Shown here: positions 1 through 10,510 of the stretch, in pieces
How the letters are laid out: every line of letters starts with the position of its first letter
Position numbering within the stretch: position 1 is the first letter of the stretch
Assembly (NCBI GenBank): GCA_009691785.1
Contig: SIAM01000001.1
Location: 40,156 to 104,155 of the forward strand
Length of the DNA stretch: 64,000 bases
Direction: 5' to 3'
Source of the DNA: Phycisphaerales bacterium
GTDB taxonomy: Bacteria > Planctomycetota > Phycisphaerae > Phycisphaerales > SM1A02
Program-made: the position numbers and the translations under genes
Notes under the pieces: model-generated
Database searches by the model: none
Seen by the model: the letters and a program-made list of their open reading frames with translations, nothing else
Told to the model about the DNA's origin: nothing

Positions 1-249
1 TTCGTCTTGCCGGAAAGTTTCCTTGCCCGATCAATCGCGCGGTGGTGGCACTAGTGGAAAAAATTTCACGCGAGCGGCTAGCTCCATCACACTCACACTT
101 GCGTGCGCTTGCCGCAACACTTGCGCGCGGAGTCTTAGCATGAGGGCGCTTCGCGGATTGGCATCTCGGTTGCTTACAAAAAATCACGTCGTTATTGCCG
201 CGCGCGCACGCCAAATAAACTCAACACAATTCGTATTGCGAGTTCATCA

Positions 250-1233
250 ATGATTCTTGTGACCGGCGGCGCTGGGTTCATTGGCTCGCATCTTGTGGAT
301 CAATTAACGCGCGACAACCAACATGTGCGTGTGTTGGAGCACCCGACCGCGCGGGTTGAGCATTTGCCTTTGAACAAAATCGAGCTTGTTCGCGCCGATA
401 TTCGCGACATATCCGCGGTCAACCAAGCCGTGCGCGGTTGCGATCAGGTGTACCACCTTGCGGCGGATCCAAACTTATGGCGACGCAATCGAAGCGAGTT
501 TGACGCCATCAATCATGTCGCGGCGGTGCATGTCATGCGCGCCGCGCTTGATGCCGGCGTGCGACGCGTGCTGTATGTCAGCACCGAAAGCATTCTGACC
601 TCCGCGCTCCCAACGCGCGAGCCGGTGGAAAGCGCGCGCTTTCGTGAGCAAGACATGATTGGCCCCTACTGCTTGAGTAAATTTCGCGCCGAGCGAGCCG
701 CGTTTGAACTTGCAGCGACGGGCGCTCCCGTCATCGTGTGCAGTCCCACGCTTCCAATTGGTCCGTGTGACAGAAATAAAACTCCGCCAACGCGTCTTGC
801 TGTTGCATTCTGCCGTGGAAAAATTCCGGCGTACTTGGATTGCGAGTTCAACCTAATCGACGCGCGCGACGCCGCCGACGGATTGATTCGTGCCATGCAA
901 CACGGCCGAATCGGCATGCGCTATTTAATTGGGGCGCACAACATCAGGCTTGTGCATTGGCTTGAATTGCTGGCGCGAATCACCAATCGCCCCGCACCCA
1001 ACAAACAAGTTCCTTATGCCGTGGCGCTGGCCGCAGGCTGGTTCAGTGAATTGTGGGCGGACACCATTTCGCATCGCATGCCCATGGCCACGGTCACTGG
1101 AGTTCGCTTAACCAAGCGATCCATGTATTTTGATCCATCGAAAAGTTTGGAAGAACTTGGATTGCAACCGCGATCGGTGGAAGAATCCACGCGCGACGCG
1201 GTGCGCTGGTATCAAGAACAAAAATGGATTTAA
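250..1233 (+). CDS. NAD-dependent epimerase/dehydratase family protein
   Basis: N-terminal Rossmann motif MILVTGGAGFIGSHLVDQL and catalytic YxxxK-like YCLSKFRAE; full-length 327 aa ORF. Confidence 0.85.
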   Translation: MILVTGGAGFIGSHLVDQLTRDNQHVRVLEHPTARVEHLPLNKIELVRADIRDISAVNQAVRGCDQVYHLAADPNLWRRNRSEFDAINHVAAVHVMRAALDAGVRRVLYVSTESILTSALPTREPVESARFREQDMIGPYCLSKFRAERAAFELAATGAPVIVCSPTLPIGPCDRNKTPPTRLAVAFCRGKIPAYLDCEFNLIDARDAADGLIRAMQHGRIGMRYLIGAHNIRLVHWLELLARITNRPAPNKQVPYAVALAAGWFSELWADTISHRMPMATVTGVRLTKRSMYFDPSKSLEELGLQPRSVEESTRDAVRWYQEQKWI

Positions 1234-1284
1234 TGCACAGACTGCGCCACAATCCAGTTCCGTTGGTCAACATGTCGCAGCAAA

Positions 1285-1980
1285 TTAATTAATTAATCCA
1301 ATAGCGCGCGCGGTCAACATGACTAGCACCGCCATGGCGATGGACACCTGAAGCATCATTCCAATTTGAATTGGATTTCGCAGCGGAACTGGAAGAGTTG
1401 GACCGAATGTGCTTGCCGTGTTGAAAGACAAGAACAAATAGTCGACATACTTTGGCCGCCACCCTGCGAGCGATGGGAAGTCAGACACGTTGTGAGGAAA
1501 AACAATGCCTGGATGAATTTTCTCGCCCGCGCCAATGCGCACTTGAAGTGGATGATCAAATCTCCAATAAAAAGCAGCAAAAACTGCAATATTTTCTAGG
1601 TAAACCAGACTGGCCGAGAGCAGTAGAAAACCAGGCTTGTCCTGCTTGTCGAATAGGCACATAATGAGTCCGACTAAATTGTCCAGCAACGCAATCAGCG
1701 AAAGCACCAATGTGAGGTCAAAGAAAAGTTTGAACCACTTCCTAGAATGCACCACCCCAAAAAAACTCGCAACCACAGTGGTGCTTAACGCGACGGGGCT
1801 AGCGTAAACATCGGCTATGCGGAACATGGTGACGGAAAAAGATGGTGAGCGATCCGTCAGACTCAAGGATGTGGATGTGGCAATGTCCAAGCAAGCTGCG
1901 ATACCCAAAGTGATCACGATTCCCCACGTGGTGGCGCAGCGCATTTCATCGTGCGTATTGCTGGTGGCGGAATTTGTCAT
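1285..1980 (-). CDS. Integral membrane protein, possible 2-TM ion-channel-like domain (YLFLSFNTASTFGPT)
   Basis: Several hydrophobic segments and a pore-like C-terminal segment; family not certain. Confidence 0.5.
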   Translation of the reverse strand: MTNSATSNTHDEMRCATTWGIVITLGIAACLDIATSTSLSLTDRSPSFSVTMFRIADVYASPVALSTTVVASFFGVVHSRKWFKLFFDLTLVLSLIALLDNLVGLIMCLFDKQDKPGFLLLSASLVYLENIAVFAAFYWRFDHPLQVRIGAGEKIHPGIVFPHNVSDFPSLAGWRPKYVDYLFLSFNTASTFGPTLPVPLRNPIQIGMMLQVSIAMAVLVMLTARAIGLIN

Positions 1981-1989
1981 GAATGCATA

Positions 1990-2844
1990 TTAGTCAAATT
2001 GCCTGCGGGTTGCGACTTGTGGCGCCGGCTGATCAAAACAAAAGGAACAGGAAATACCTTTGACATAGCGGGAATCTTGCTGTTCTTCTGGCGTAAGCGG
2101 CATTTGACACGCGAAGCATAAAGCGGAGTTGGTCTCTTGCAATGTCGAGTCCACGCATACGCGGCGATCAAAAACAAAACACTCGCCTTGGTAATGCGCG
2201 CCGCCACACTCCTGGAAATATTTTAAAATACCACCGTCAAGCTGAAAAATATTTTGAAAGCCTTCGCGCTCCATGTATGGGCCGGCCTTCTCGCAGCGAA
2301 TTCCGCCGGTGCAAAACATGACCACGGGTTCATGCTTTAAATTTGCCGGCAACTTCGCAACCGCGCTGGGGAAATGGCGAAAGTGCGAAATACCAGCGGG
2401 CACTGCCCCGCGAAATGTTCCCATGCGAATTTCATAATCATTGCGCGTGTCAAGCAAAGTGAGCGGTTTGCCTTCATCAAGCCACTGCTTCAATACTTTC
2501 GCCGAAAGTTTTTTACTGGTGCGCTTTGCGGGGTCGATGCCCTCCACTCCAAAGGCGATAATTTCTTTTTTGATCTTCACCAACATGCGGCGAAATGGCT
2601 GCGCATCACTCAAACTCGCCTTGGGCGTGAGGTTTTCCAAGCCAGGCACGGCGCGCAAATGCGCCAACAATACATCAATATTTCCATGTGTTCCTGCCAC
2701 AAACAGGTTGATCCCCTCGGGGCTCAACATAATGGTGCCCTTTAGTTCTCCCGCGCGACACACGGCGCGTAACTGCTCGCGCAATTCGGCCAAGCCCGCC
2801 AACGGAGCGAATAGATATGTGGAAATGTTTGTGAACACTTCCAC
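1990..2844 (-). CDS. trhO: Rhodanese-domain tRNA uridine hydroxylase / sulfurtransferase (TrhO/YceA type)
   Basis: Rhodanese active-site [28 protein letters not shown], typical N-terminal UPF0176 region. Confidence 0.9.
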   Translation of the reverse strand: MEVFTNISTYLFAPLAGLAELREQLRAVCRAGELKGTIMLSPEGINLFVAGTHGNIDVLLAHLRAVPGLENLTPKASLSDAQPFRRMLVKIKKEIIAFGVEGIDPAKRTSKKLSAKVLKQWLDEGKPLTLLDTRNDYEIRMGTFRGAVPAGISHFRHFPSAVAKLPANLKHEPVVMFCTGGIRCEKAGPYMEREGFQNIFQLDGGILKYFQECGGAHYQGECFVFDRRVCVDSTLQETNSALCFACQMPLTPEEQQDSRYVKGISCSFCFDQPAPQVATRRQFD

Positions 2845-2877
2845 AGTCTATAGACATGAAGCCCGCACACAAATCAG

Positions 2878-2913
2878 AAAAATAAAACGGACGCGGAACA
2901 TGTCCGCGTCCGT
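2878..2913 (-). terminator. Intrinsic terminator downstream of the YSC84-like lipoprotein gene
   Basis: Minus strand ACGGACGCGGA-catgt-TCCGCGTCCGT (11 bp stem) followed by TTTTATTTTT. Confidence 0.8.
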
Positions 2914-3004
2914 CAACAATCATTCATGCGCTTGGCGCCATTCTTCAACGGCTCCAAAGAATCAAGAGCAACACTCCAAATTTTAAACGCATGCCATTGC
3001 GAAA

Positions 3005-3568
3005 TTACTTGGCCTTTGTCGCCGCCGAAGCGTCCAAAGAGACATACTTAAATTGCTGTCCACCCACGGCGGCTTCCGCCATGGCTCCTTCAACATTGCT
3101 GACAAAAATCGCCACGCCATCGTGGTAACTGGTTGCAGCACCCGTGCCGGATGCCGCCATCACTGCTGAAACTTGCGCGGTGAACGCAAACTTGTTGGCG
3201 GTGAACACCTTGTAATTAGCCTCATCCTTGAAGAAAATAAATTCATCAAATGATTGACCGCCAATGGTCGCGCCAATGGTGCCTTGGCCCATGGAGCAAT
3301 AGCCCATCAACTTGCCGCCCTTATAGACCTCGCCGTCGCCACCCGCGCCACCAATAATAAATCCGCCCTTGCCAATGCTTGGCAGAACCGCATAGGCGTA
3401 ATTGTCCTTGAAGAATTTCTCAATCGTTGGATCGGTTTTTTTCAGCAACTCAATGGAAGTCGCGACAGAAGCCGAAAGGGTTTTCTTTTCCTCGGCAGTT
3501 TTTGGCGCACCCGCGCACGCGCTTAACGCACCAACAAGAACAATGGCAGACCAGAATTGAATTCGCAT
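3005..3568 (-). CDS. YSC84/SYLF-domain lipoprotein
   Basis: Start at 3568 preceded by AAGGAG; signal MRIQFWSAIVLVGALSAC lipobox; body matches lipid-binding SYLF/YSC84 pattern (GKGGFIIGGAGGDGEVYKGG). Confidence 0.8.
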   Translation of the reverse strand: MRIQFWSAIVLVGALSACAGAPKTAEEKKTLSASVATSIELLKKTDPTIEKFFKDNYAYAVLPSIGKGGFIIGGAGGDGEVYKGGKLMGYCSMGQGTIGATIGGQSFDEFIFFKDEANYKVFTANKFAFTAQVSAVMAASGTGAATSYHDGVAIFVSNVEGAMAEAAVGGQQFKYVSLDASAATKAK

Positions 3569-3735
3569 GAGCAGCTCCTTTAAAAATTGAATGAACCATG
3601 ACATGAAGAGAAAACAGAATACCGTTGAACCGCAACCACGTTTCTTGATTTTCAACTTGAAGATGTCGCTTGTTTTATGAAAATGTCCACGCATTAAATT
3701 CCATCCATGATCGCATGCCATCAAATAAATAGCGG

Positions 3736-5532
3736 TTATCCCTGGAAATTTTCCCACATTGTCTCATACGCGCGCTCCAGATTGCCCGTGAAACGGGGCG
3801 CGTCCATCAACGGCGAAACCGCCATGGTTTGGCGCAACGTTGAGCGCAACTTTTCCAATCGCCCCACATTGTTGGCCAGCGCGGCAGCAATGTCGACATA
3901 GTTGTCATTGTCACGCGCCACTAAATCATCAAGACCAACGCTGTGCAAGCGACTAGCGCCCATTAAACCAACATGGTTCACCCCCGTGTTCACAATCACC
4001 GGCACGCCCATCCACAACGCGTCGCATGTTGTGGTGTCGCCGTTGTGTGGAAATGTGTCTAGCGCAATATCCACCTGGTGATACGCCCGCAAGTGCGTGT
4101 GGTAGTCGTCGCTTCCCAAGAAATGAATTCGCGCGGGCTCCACGCCATGCTTGGCAAATGCCGCATGTACCAGCGCTTGAATTTTCTTCGCTTCAAAGCT
4201 GCGATATTTCAGAAGCAACGTTGAAGTTGGAACGCGTTGCAAAATGCGCGCCCACGTTTGCAAAACCTCCGGCGTCATTTTAATAAAATTATTGAACGAT
4301 CCAAATGTGACGCGACCACTTTGCGTGGCTGGCAGCGCACCAACGTTCGGAGAGTTGGACAAAGGTTGAAAGCAGGAAAACGTATCGGGCAAGCGCACAA
4401 GTTTCTCGGTGTACAAATTGTCAGTCACGCCAACTGGATCACTGACGGTGTCGGTGATTCTGTAATCCATGCGCGTCAAGCCAGTGGTGCTGGAGTACCC
4501 AATCCAACTTGCCTGAACAGGCGCGGGTTTGCGCGCGAACACCAACAATTTGTGAAGAGGCGTATGACCCGCAAGGTCCACCAGAATGTCAATGCCATCA
4601 GCGCGAATCATGTTCGCCACTTCTTCATCACTACGGTTGGAAATAACGCGCCAATGATGCGCAAGTTTTTCAAAGCGCCGAGTGACCGCGTCGCCCACTG
4701 GATAGTTGTAGTAACAAAATATTTCAAAGTGCTTGACGTCATGCGCGGCAAGCACCGGCTCAATGAAATGCGCCACCGCATGTTGGCGAAAATCAGCCGA
4801 AACATAGCCAATTCGAAGGCGTTGATTTGCGCGCCCTCCGCCACCGCGCGCGCGCGGCGGCATGGGCGCAATGGCGCTCTCGTGACGCTGGCCAAACTGC
4901 TTGTGCCAATTAAAAATCTCGCGCACATCGGGGTGTGGTTTGTAACTGAGCGTGTATAAAAAATTGCTTTGCTGATTCACATCGTCGGGGTTTAACTCGC
5001 CCCCGCGGCGAAACAACTCACTCGCCTCATCAATGCGCCCTTCATTCAACAGCAAGCCCGCGCAATTGTTGCACGCATCCGCGGTGGGTTGAATCACATT
5101 CGAGCGCTGATATGCCGCCATGGCCGCTTCGGTGTCGCCCATTTCCGCATTGATAATTCCAAGGTTGAAGTGATACAAACGATTGTTGGGTTGCAATGCA
5201 ATGGCCCTGCGCATGAACTCAAGCCCTGGAGCGCTTTGTCCCAACTGATGGCAAGTCACACCCAAAAAGAAAAGCGCGTCGGCGTGATTCCCGTCGGCCG
5301 CCACGATCAATTCAAACACCATTTTTGCCGCAGGAATTTGACCAGTCTGTTGCAATTGCGCGGCGATATGCAACGCCTCCGCAAGCGCAACACGCCGCGC
5401 CGGCGCGCCAGCCATAGCCGGCAACATGACGGAACTCATTTTCGCCGCGGGCACTGCCGGGCGTTGACAACAATTTTTCGCCTTGCGCCCACTTCCGCAC
5501 GCGCACGAATCGTTGCGACCGATCTCGCTCAT
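3736..5532 (-). CDS. SEC-C motif + TPR + O-GlcNAc transferase-type (GT41/SPINDLY) glycosyltransferase
   Basis: N-terminal SEC-C (RNDSCACGSGRKAKNCC), TPR repeats, OGT C-terminal motifs (RIGYVSADFRQHAVAHFIEPVL, DILVDLAGHT, QASWIGYSSTTGL, DTFPHNGDTTTCDALWMGVPV). Confidence 0.9.
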   Translation of the reverse strand: MSEIGRNDSCACGSGRKAKNCCQRPAVPAAKMSSVMLPAMAGAPARRVALAEALHIAAQLQQTGQIPAAKMVFELIVAADGNHADALFFLGVTCHQLGQSAPGLEFMRRAIALQPNNRLYHFNLGIINAEMGDTEAAMAAYQRSNVIQPTADACNNCAGLLLNEGRIDEASELFRRGGELNPDDVNQQSNFLYTLSYKPHPDVREIFNWHKQFGQRHESAIAPMPPRARGGGGRANQRLRIGYVSADFRQHAVAHFIEPVLAAHDVKHFEIFCYYNYPVGDAVTRRFEKLAHHWRVISNRSDEEVANMIRADGIDILVDLAGHTPLHKLLVFARKPAPVQASWIGYSSTTGLTRMDYRITDTVSDPVGVTDNLYTEKLVRLPDTFSCFQPLSNSPNVGALPATQSGRVTFGSFNNFIKMTPEVLQTWARILQRVPTSTLLLKYRSFEAKKIQALVHAAFAKHGVEPARIHFLGSDDYHTHLRAYHQVDIALDTFPHNGDTTTCDALWMGVPVIVNTGVNHVGLMGASRLHSVGLDDLVARDNDNYVDIAAALANNVGRLEKLRSTLRQTMAVSPLMDAPRFTGNLERAYETMWENFQG

Positions 5533-6608
5533 GACTTGCGCAAAATCCTTGGAGTGCGAGTTTGTCCTTCGCCCATTAATTGCGCGAATGCCGCTGAATC
5601 TTTAGAGGCGATCGCCGCCGCCACGCGGTCAATCGCGCTGCGCAACCGCTCTATGGCCGCTCCCGAAAATGGATTGCGCGCTTGAATTTCGTAATACACA
5701 TCGGGACTTTCGCGCACAACGGCCGCCGCCAAAGTTTCAAGCGCCAAGAAAGTGGTGCTGCGAACAGGGTGCTCGCTTTGCGGCAGCGCCAGGGAAAATG
5801 CGATCGCTGTTGCGTGCGCCAAACTCAGCAAATCCGCCATCACTCGGTCGTGATCCATGAGTGGCAAGTGCACAATGTTCGCCGTGGTCGGTTTGAATAA
5901 TTTCTCAACGGCCTCTGTGGCGTGCGCATCGCCCGTGTCGCAAATCACAACATCCGCGTCGCGCAACAGAACAATGCTGGGACCAAACATTGGATGGATG
6001 GACGCCACGCGCGCGCCAGCTTTTTGCAACGCGCGAATGGGTTCGATCAACGGAGTCTTAATGCTGGCGATGTCCACCACAACACCTTGGGGCGGAAGCG
6101 CAATCCAACTTGCGTACAACTGGGCCGTGGCCGCGGGCGGCGTGGAGCAAACCACAAAATCCGCGCTGTGCAGCGCGTCGCGTGACCACTGATTTTCTTC
6201 AGTCGTTCCCGCGGGATCAAGCGATCCAACTTGAAATCCCTGGGCGGAAAGAAATCGGCTGATCCATTTGCCCATGCGACCAGCGCCCCCAACAATCACC
6301 GCGCTCTTGCCAACTCCCGCCGCGGAGAATCGCAAACTTTCTTGGTCTTGCGCCGTCACCGACGCGTGTATCAAGCGCGCCAACAAATCCTGCGCCACAT
6401 TGGGATCAAGACCATGTTGCTCGGCAGCAACACGCGCACGCTCCAACACCGCGCGCTCCTGCGAATAGTCCACCGTGGCAATGTTCATGCGGCGCTTGAT
6501 TTCCCCCACTTGCTTCACCAAGCGCGAACGCTCCGCCGCGTGGGCGATCAACTCCAGGTCGATCTGGCGAATTCGCTCACGCACATTGTCTAAATTTTCT
6601 TCAGCCAT
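5529..6608 (-). CDS. tyrA: Bifunctional chorismate mutase / prephenate dehydrogenase
   Basis: N-terminal AroQ-like helix RERIRQIDLELIAHAAERSRLVKQVGEIKR; dehydrogenase GGAGRMGKWISRFLSAQGF and IHPMFGPS. Confidence 0.85.
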   Translation of the reverse strand: MAEENLDNVRERIRQIDLELIAHAAERSRLVKQVGEIKRRMNIATVDYSQERAVLERARVAAEQHGLDPNVAQDLLARLIHASVTAQDQESLRFSAAGVGKSAVIVGGAGRMGKWISRFLSAQGFQVGSLDPAGTTEENQWSRDALHSADFVVCSTPPAATAQLYASWIALPPQGVVVDIASIKTPLIEPIRALQKAGARVASIHPMFGPSIVLLRDADVVICDTGDAHATEAVEKLFKPTTANIVHLPLMDHDRVMADLLSLAHATAIAFSLALPQSEHPVRSTTFLALETLAAAVVRESPDVYYEIQARNPFSGAAIERLRSAIDRVAAAIASKDSAAFAQLMGEGQTRTPRILRKS

Positions 6609-6711
6609 AAATCAGCCTTGTATGTGTGATTGCCTTCAACAGTGACAGCGGCAATAGTAAAGCCTCGCCACCGAATCGCGCAAACTTCACATGGAAGTCA
6701 GGCCAAGGAAC

Positions 6712-7149
6712 TTAGGCTGGGGTTGCGCTATAGCGCGCGTTTCCAAACGCAAGAATTGACCAAAACACAATCGGAACCAACAACAAGCCCACAGTGAAGC
6801 CAACGCCCTTGCCAAAGTTGCGAGCCAGGCCGCGCATCATCAAGATGGAAAAAATAATATTCACGCCAGGAATGCAAAGCAGCACCCACCACCAACCCGG
6901 CTTGCTGGAAATTTGCATGCAGACATACAAGTTGTAGAACGGAATAAATATCACGCAGCCCGGCCGCCCCGCTTTGGCGAACACTTCCCAGTGCGCCACG
7001 ATCACCAACAACAGAAGCGCGAAACACACAAATAGATATGGCGCCCAGATGGACATGTTTGTGCCCAGATCGCTGAATTGATTGGCCACGTTTGATGCCG
7101 TGTCTTGAGTTTGGGTTTGCATTGTTTGAATTGGTGATCTCGCTTTCAT
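6712..7149 (-). CDS. Small multi-TM membrane protein (DUF5684-like)
   Basis: IFIPFYNLYVCMQISSKPGWWWVLLCIPGVNIIFSI motif; start may be internal (7122). Confidence 0.6.
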   Translation of the reverse strand: MKARSPIQTMQTQTQDTASNVANQFSDLGTNMSIWAPYLFVCFALLLLVIVAHWEVFAKAGRPGCVIFIPFYNLYVCMQISSKPGWWWVLLCIPGVNIIFSILMMRGLARNFGKGVGFTVGLLLVPIVFWSILAFGNARYSATPA

Positions 7150-7222
7150 TCGCCATCATGGCATTAAAAAAACGCGGTGTGTGACGCCACGGTTTTGAAC
7201 TTCTGCTTGAGTTACGACCGAA

Positions 7223-8257
7223 TCAAGACGCTGGAGTATCCACCCGCCGACGCTCTTGCATGCGCTCCTTGGAAGGCAATCGCACCTTGCTGGCCAGACC
7301 AACAAGTTGCAGCGATCGAATCACAATCCAACTTAAATCAAATTGCCACCACTTCAAACCGTGACGCGCGCTAGCTGGAAACGCGTGATGATTGTTGTGC
7401 CAACCTTCACCAAGCGCAAGAATTCCCATGATGAGATTGTTGCGGCTCTCATCGCCAGAGCGATATTCTTTTTGACCCCACACGTGGCACACGGAATTCA
7501 CGCTCCATGTTGAGTGATGCAACATGCACATGCGAACCAAGCCGCCCCACAACAATCCAAGGGCTACGCCTTGCCATGTGCCCGTGATGAAACCAGAAAC
7601 CGCCGCGGGCAAAAGCAATCCCGCGAAAAGAATTGGCACAAACATTCGATCAAGCCACATGATCATTGGGTCCTCTAGCAAATCAGGAATGTACCGCTTG
7701 TAGTCGGGTTGCTCCTTCTCAAAGAGCCAACCGATATGCGAGTGCATGAAGCCCTTGCAAAAACCGACAAGTCCAGGCTCGCGGCCGACGTGTGGCGAAT
7801 GCGGATCATAATCCTTGTCGGAATATTGATGATGACGGCGATGCGTTGCGCACCACCACGCCACGGGACCTTGACCCGCCATGGTTCCAAAGGCCAGAAA
7901 GAAAAACGTAATTGGCCCGCGCGTGGCGAACGCCTTGTGCGTGCACAAGCGGTGATACCCAACCGTGATTCCCAAACCCGTCAACACATACATGCTGGCA
8001 AGAATGATGAGATCGGTGGAATTAAACAGGCCGCCCCACAGCAACCCCATGGCGGTCAGAACTCCAAGCGGCGGAAACACCACGGCCGCAAGCATGGCCA
8101 GTTTCACGTTGCGCGAAGTTTGAATTGGAGCCGTGTCAAAATCGGGTGCGCCAATGCCAACATCCGCGGCGTCGGCGCCACTGGTTTGCATATTTTCTTT
8201 GTTCAGGGTCTCAAGTTCGTCAGCAACTAAAACGCCGCCATTTGCAGATTCATTCAA
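7223..8257 (-). CDS. Acyl-CoA / fatty-acid desaturase
   Basis: Three histidine boxes HRLCTHK, HRRHH, HNNHH and multiple TM segments. Confidence 0.9.
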   Translation of the reverse strand: MNESANGGVLVADELETLNKENMQTSGADAADVGIGAPDFDTAPIQTSRNVKLAMLAAVVFPPLGVLTAMGLLWGGLFNSTDLIILASMYVLTGLGITVGYHRLCTHKAFATRGPITFFFLAFGTMAGQGPVAWWCATHRRHHQYSDKDYDPHSPHVGREPGLVGFCKGFMHSHIGWLFEKEQPDYKRYIPDLLEDPMIMWLDRMFVPILFAGLLLPAAVSGFITGTWQGVALGLLWGGLVRMCMLHHSTWSVNSVCHVWGQKEYRSGDESRNNLIMGILALGEGWHNNHHAFPASARHGLKWWQFDLSWIVIRSLQLVGLASKVRLPSKERMQERRRVDTPAS

Positions 8258-8557
8258 AACAGAAACTCCTTGAGGGATTGAGGTATGTCGGCGATTTCAA
8301 AATGGTTGCCAACGAATTCATTGTAGCACCCCAATCACTGCAAATCGAGGCGACGATGGCTATGAATTACGCCTTATATTTTCCGATAAATCACGAATTC
8401 GGTTCCGCATTCTCAATTCAACGCCAATCAAACACCGCACTTGCGCACTCGCCAAAGCATCGATGCCGCTCCTAAAAAGTTCGCTGTCCATGCCCATGAG
8501 CAACATGTCCCATTTCAAGACTTGGTATCAACGATTGCGCAAGTTAACATTGCACAT

Positions 8558-9172
8558 ATGAAGACAATCAATCCAACCGCAGTCGTTGCCGCACCATTTC
8601 CCGCCAATGATTCGCTTGGCGATCCAACTGGATGGGACGGCGTCGGCGGTGTCGCCAGCGCCATTCATTTGCCCACATGGATTGACACCAATCGACACCT
8701 GATGCAACCGCCGGTCTCCAACAAATATCTCTTTAGCGGGCAGGATTTCTTTGTCATGATTATCGCGGGTCCAAACGCGCGCAATGACTATCACATGACC
8801 AACTCCGAGGAGTTCTTCATGCAGATCAAAGGCGATGTGTCCATTCGCGTGCGCGACGTCCACGGAATTCGCGACATCATTCTGCGCGAGGGCGAGGCCG
8901 TGTTTATTCCCGGCGGCGTGCCGCATAGACCGCAGCGAGGTCCCAACACCATTGGTCTTGTGGTGGAGCGCAGGCGCCCACCGACCGAAACTGAGCATAT
9001 GATTTTTTATTGCGACAACTGCAATGCGTTGGTGTATGACCAAGAGTTCGCATGCTCCGACATTGTCAAACATTTCCGCGAGGCCATGGAAGCCTTCTGG
9101 GCCGATCCGAAACTTTGCACATGTCCATCGTGTGGAACACGGGTTCCAAAACCAGCGCCGCGCACCAACTAA
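8558..9172 (+). CDS. nbaC: 3-hydroxyanthranilate 3,4-dioxygenase
   Basis: DYHMTNSEEFFMQIKGDVSIRV cupin core, FIPGGVPHRPQR, C-terminal CDNCN...CPSCG metal site; start reassigned to ATG at 8558 from the longer ORF. Confidence 0.9.
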   Translation: MKTINPTAVVAAPFPANDSLGDPTGWDGVGGVASAIHLPTWIDTNRHLMQPPVSNKYLFSGQDFFVMIIAGPNARNDYHMTNSEEFFMQIKGDVSIRVRDVHGIRDIILREGEAVFIPGGVPHRPQRGPNTIGLVVERRRPPTETEHMIFYCDNCNALVYDQEFACSDIVKHFREAMEAFWADPKLCTCPSCGTRVPKPAPRTN

Positions 9173-9335
9173 TGTTGATAGCGCAAGCGCAAAGTGTGAT
9201 TGAACTTTTATCACTGGCCAGGCACTGCGTTTGCATGAGTAAGTTTGTGGCGTTGATCAATCGCGCAAGAACACCCCACTGGATTGCCCCCACCACGCCA
9301 TGATTTGCGGCGCAAGTTGGCGCTAGCATCTTGCC

Positions 9336-10385
9336 ATGCAAGCGCCGCGCACTATCGACCTTCACACGCACATACTGCCGGAGCATTGGCCGGATTTGCG
9401 TGAGCGCTACGGCTATGGCGGTTGGGTTTCCCTGGATCACTGCGAGCATTGCAAGGCGCGCATGATGATTGACGGCCAACTTTTTCGCGAGATTGAATCC
9501 AATTGTTGGGACGCCGCGCGGCGCGCGATTGAATGCGACGCCAGCGGCGTGGATATGCAGGTTCTTTCCACGGTTCCAGTGATGTTTTCATACGGCGCCA
9601 AGGCCGCGGACGCGCACGATTTGTCGCGCATTCTCAACGACCATCTTGCGCACGTTGTGGCCGCAAGACCCGACCGATTTTTGGCGTTGGCAACCGTGCC
9701 TATGCAAGACGCCACGCTTGCGGTGCGCGAACTTGAACGCTGCGTGAAGCAACTTGGATTTCCCGGCGCGCAAATTGGAACCAATGTGAATGGCGTGGAC
9801 CTGGACAACGCCGCGTTCGCGGATTTTTTCGCGGCGGCGCAAGAACTTGGAGCGGCGATTTTTGTTCACCCATGGGATGTTGTTGGTCGCGCAGAAATTC
9901 CGCGCTTCTGGATGCCGTGGTTGGTTGGCATGCCCGCGGAAACTTCTCGCGCCATCTGCGCGCTTGCGTTTGGCGGCGTGCTTGATCGCCATCCAAAATT
10001 AAAATTATGTTTCGCCCACGGAGGCGGCGCATTTCCCTACACGCTTGGCCGCATTGAAAAAGGTTTTCAAGCGCGCCCAGATTTGTGCGCCACGCATTCG
10101 CAAACAAATCCGCGCGACCATGTGCGGCGCCTGTACTTTGACAGCATCGTGCATGACTCAGAGGCGCTGCGCTATCTGGTGAACACCGTTGGCGCCAATC
10201 GCATTGCCATGGGCTCTGATTATCCATTTCCACTGGGCGAGAATCCGCCGGGCGTGCTTATTCGCAACGCGGATTGGCTTTCGCCCGCGCAAAAATTGGC
10301 CATGCTGGCGGGTACGGCGATTGATTTTCTAGGCATTTCAAAGCGTTTTTCGCCGCAATCACACACAGTCCAAACGCGAGCTTAA
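9336..10385 (+). CDS. nbaD: 2-amino-3-carboxymuconate-6-semialdehyde decarboxylase (ACMSD, amidohydrolase 2 family)
   Basis: IDLHTHILPEHWPDL, VHPWDVVG, CFAHGGGAFPYTLGRIEKGFQARPDLC, MGSDYPFPLGE. Confidence 0.9.
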   Translation: MQAPRTIDLHTHILPEHWPDLRERYGYGGWVSLDHCEHCKARMMIDGQLFREIESNCWDAARRAIECDASGVDMQVLSTVPVMFSYGAKAADAHDLSRILNDHLAHVVAARPDRFLALATVPMQDATLAVRELERCVKQLGFPGAQIGTNVNGVDLDNAAFADFFAAAQELGAAIFVHPWDVVGRAEIPRFWMPWLVGMPAETSRAICALAFGGVLDRHPKLKLCFAHGGGAFPYTLGRIEKGFQARPDLCATHSQTNPRDHVRRLYFDSIVHDSEALRYLVNTVGANRIAMGSDYPFPLGENPPGVLIRNADWLSPAQKLAMLAGTAIDFLGISKRFSPQSHTVQTRA

Positions 10386-10510
10386 GACAACACGGTTTGC
10401 AACTGGCGCGCATACACGTCAACCTTGCAAGAGCTCATCACACAAAAACAAACCACAATCAACGCGCGCGTCAAACACTTGCCTGAACACACTTCACTCA
10501 ACAACACCAC

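Noticed and set aside
23-253. 76-aa ORF at the window start
   Set aside because: No recognisable domain and overlaps the epimerase start; insufficient evidence as a gene.
2675-2923. 82-aa minus-strand ORF overlapping the trhO start
   Set aside because: Out of frame with trhO, no domain or RBS; its upstream part contains a terminator hairpin.
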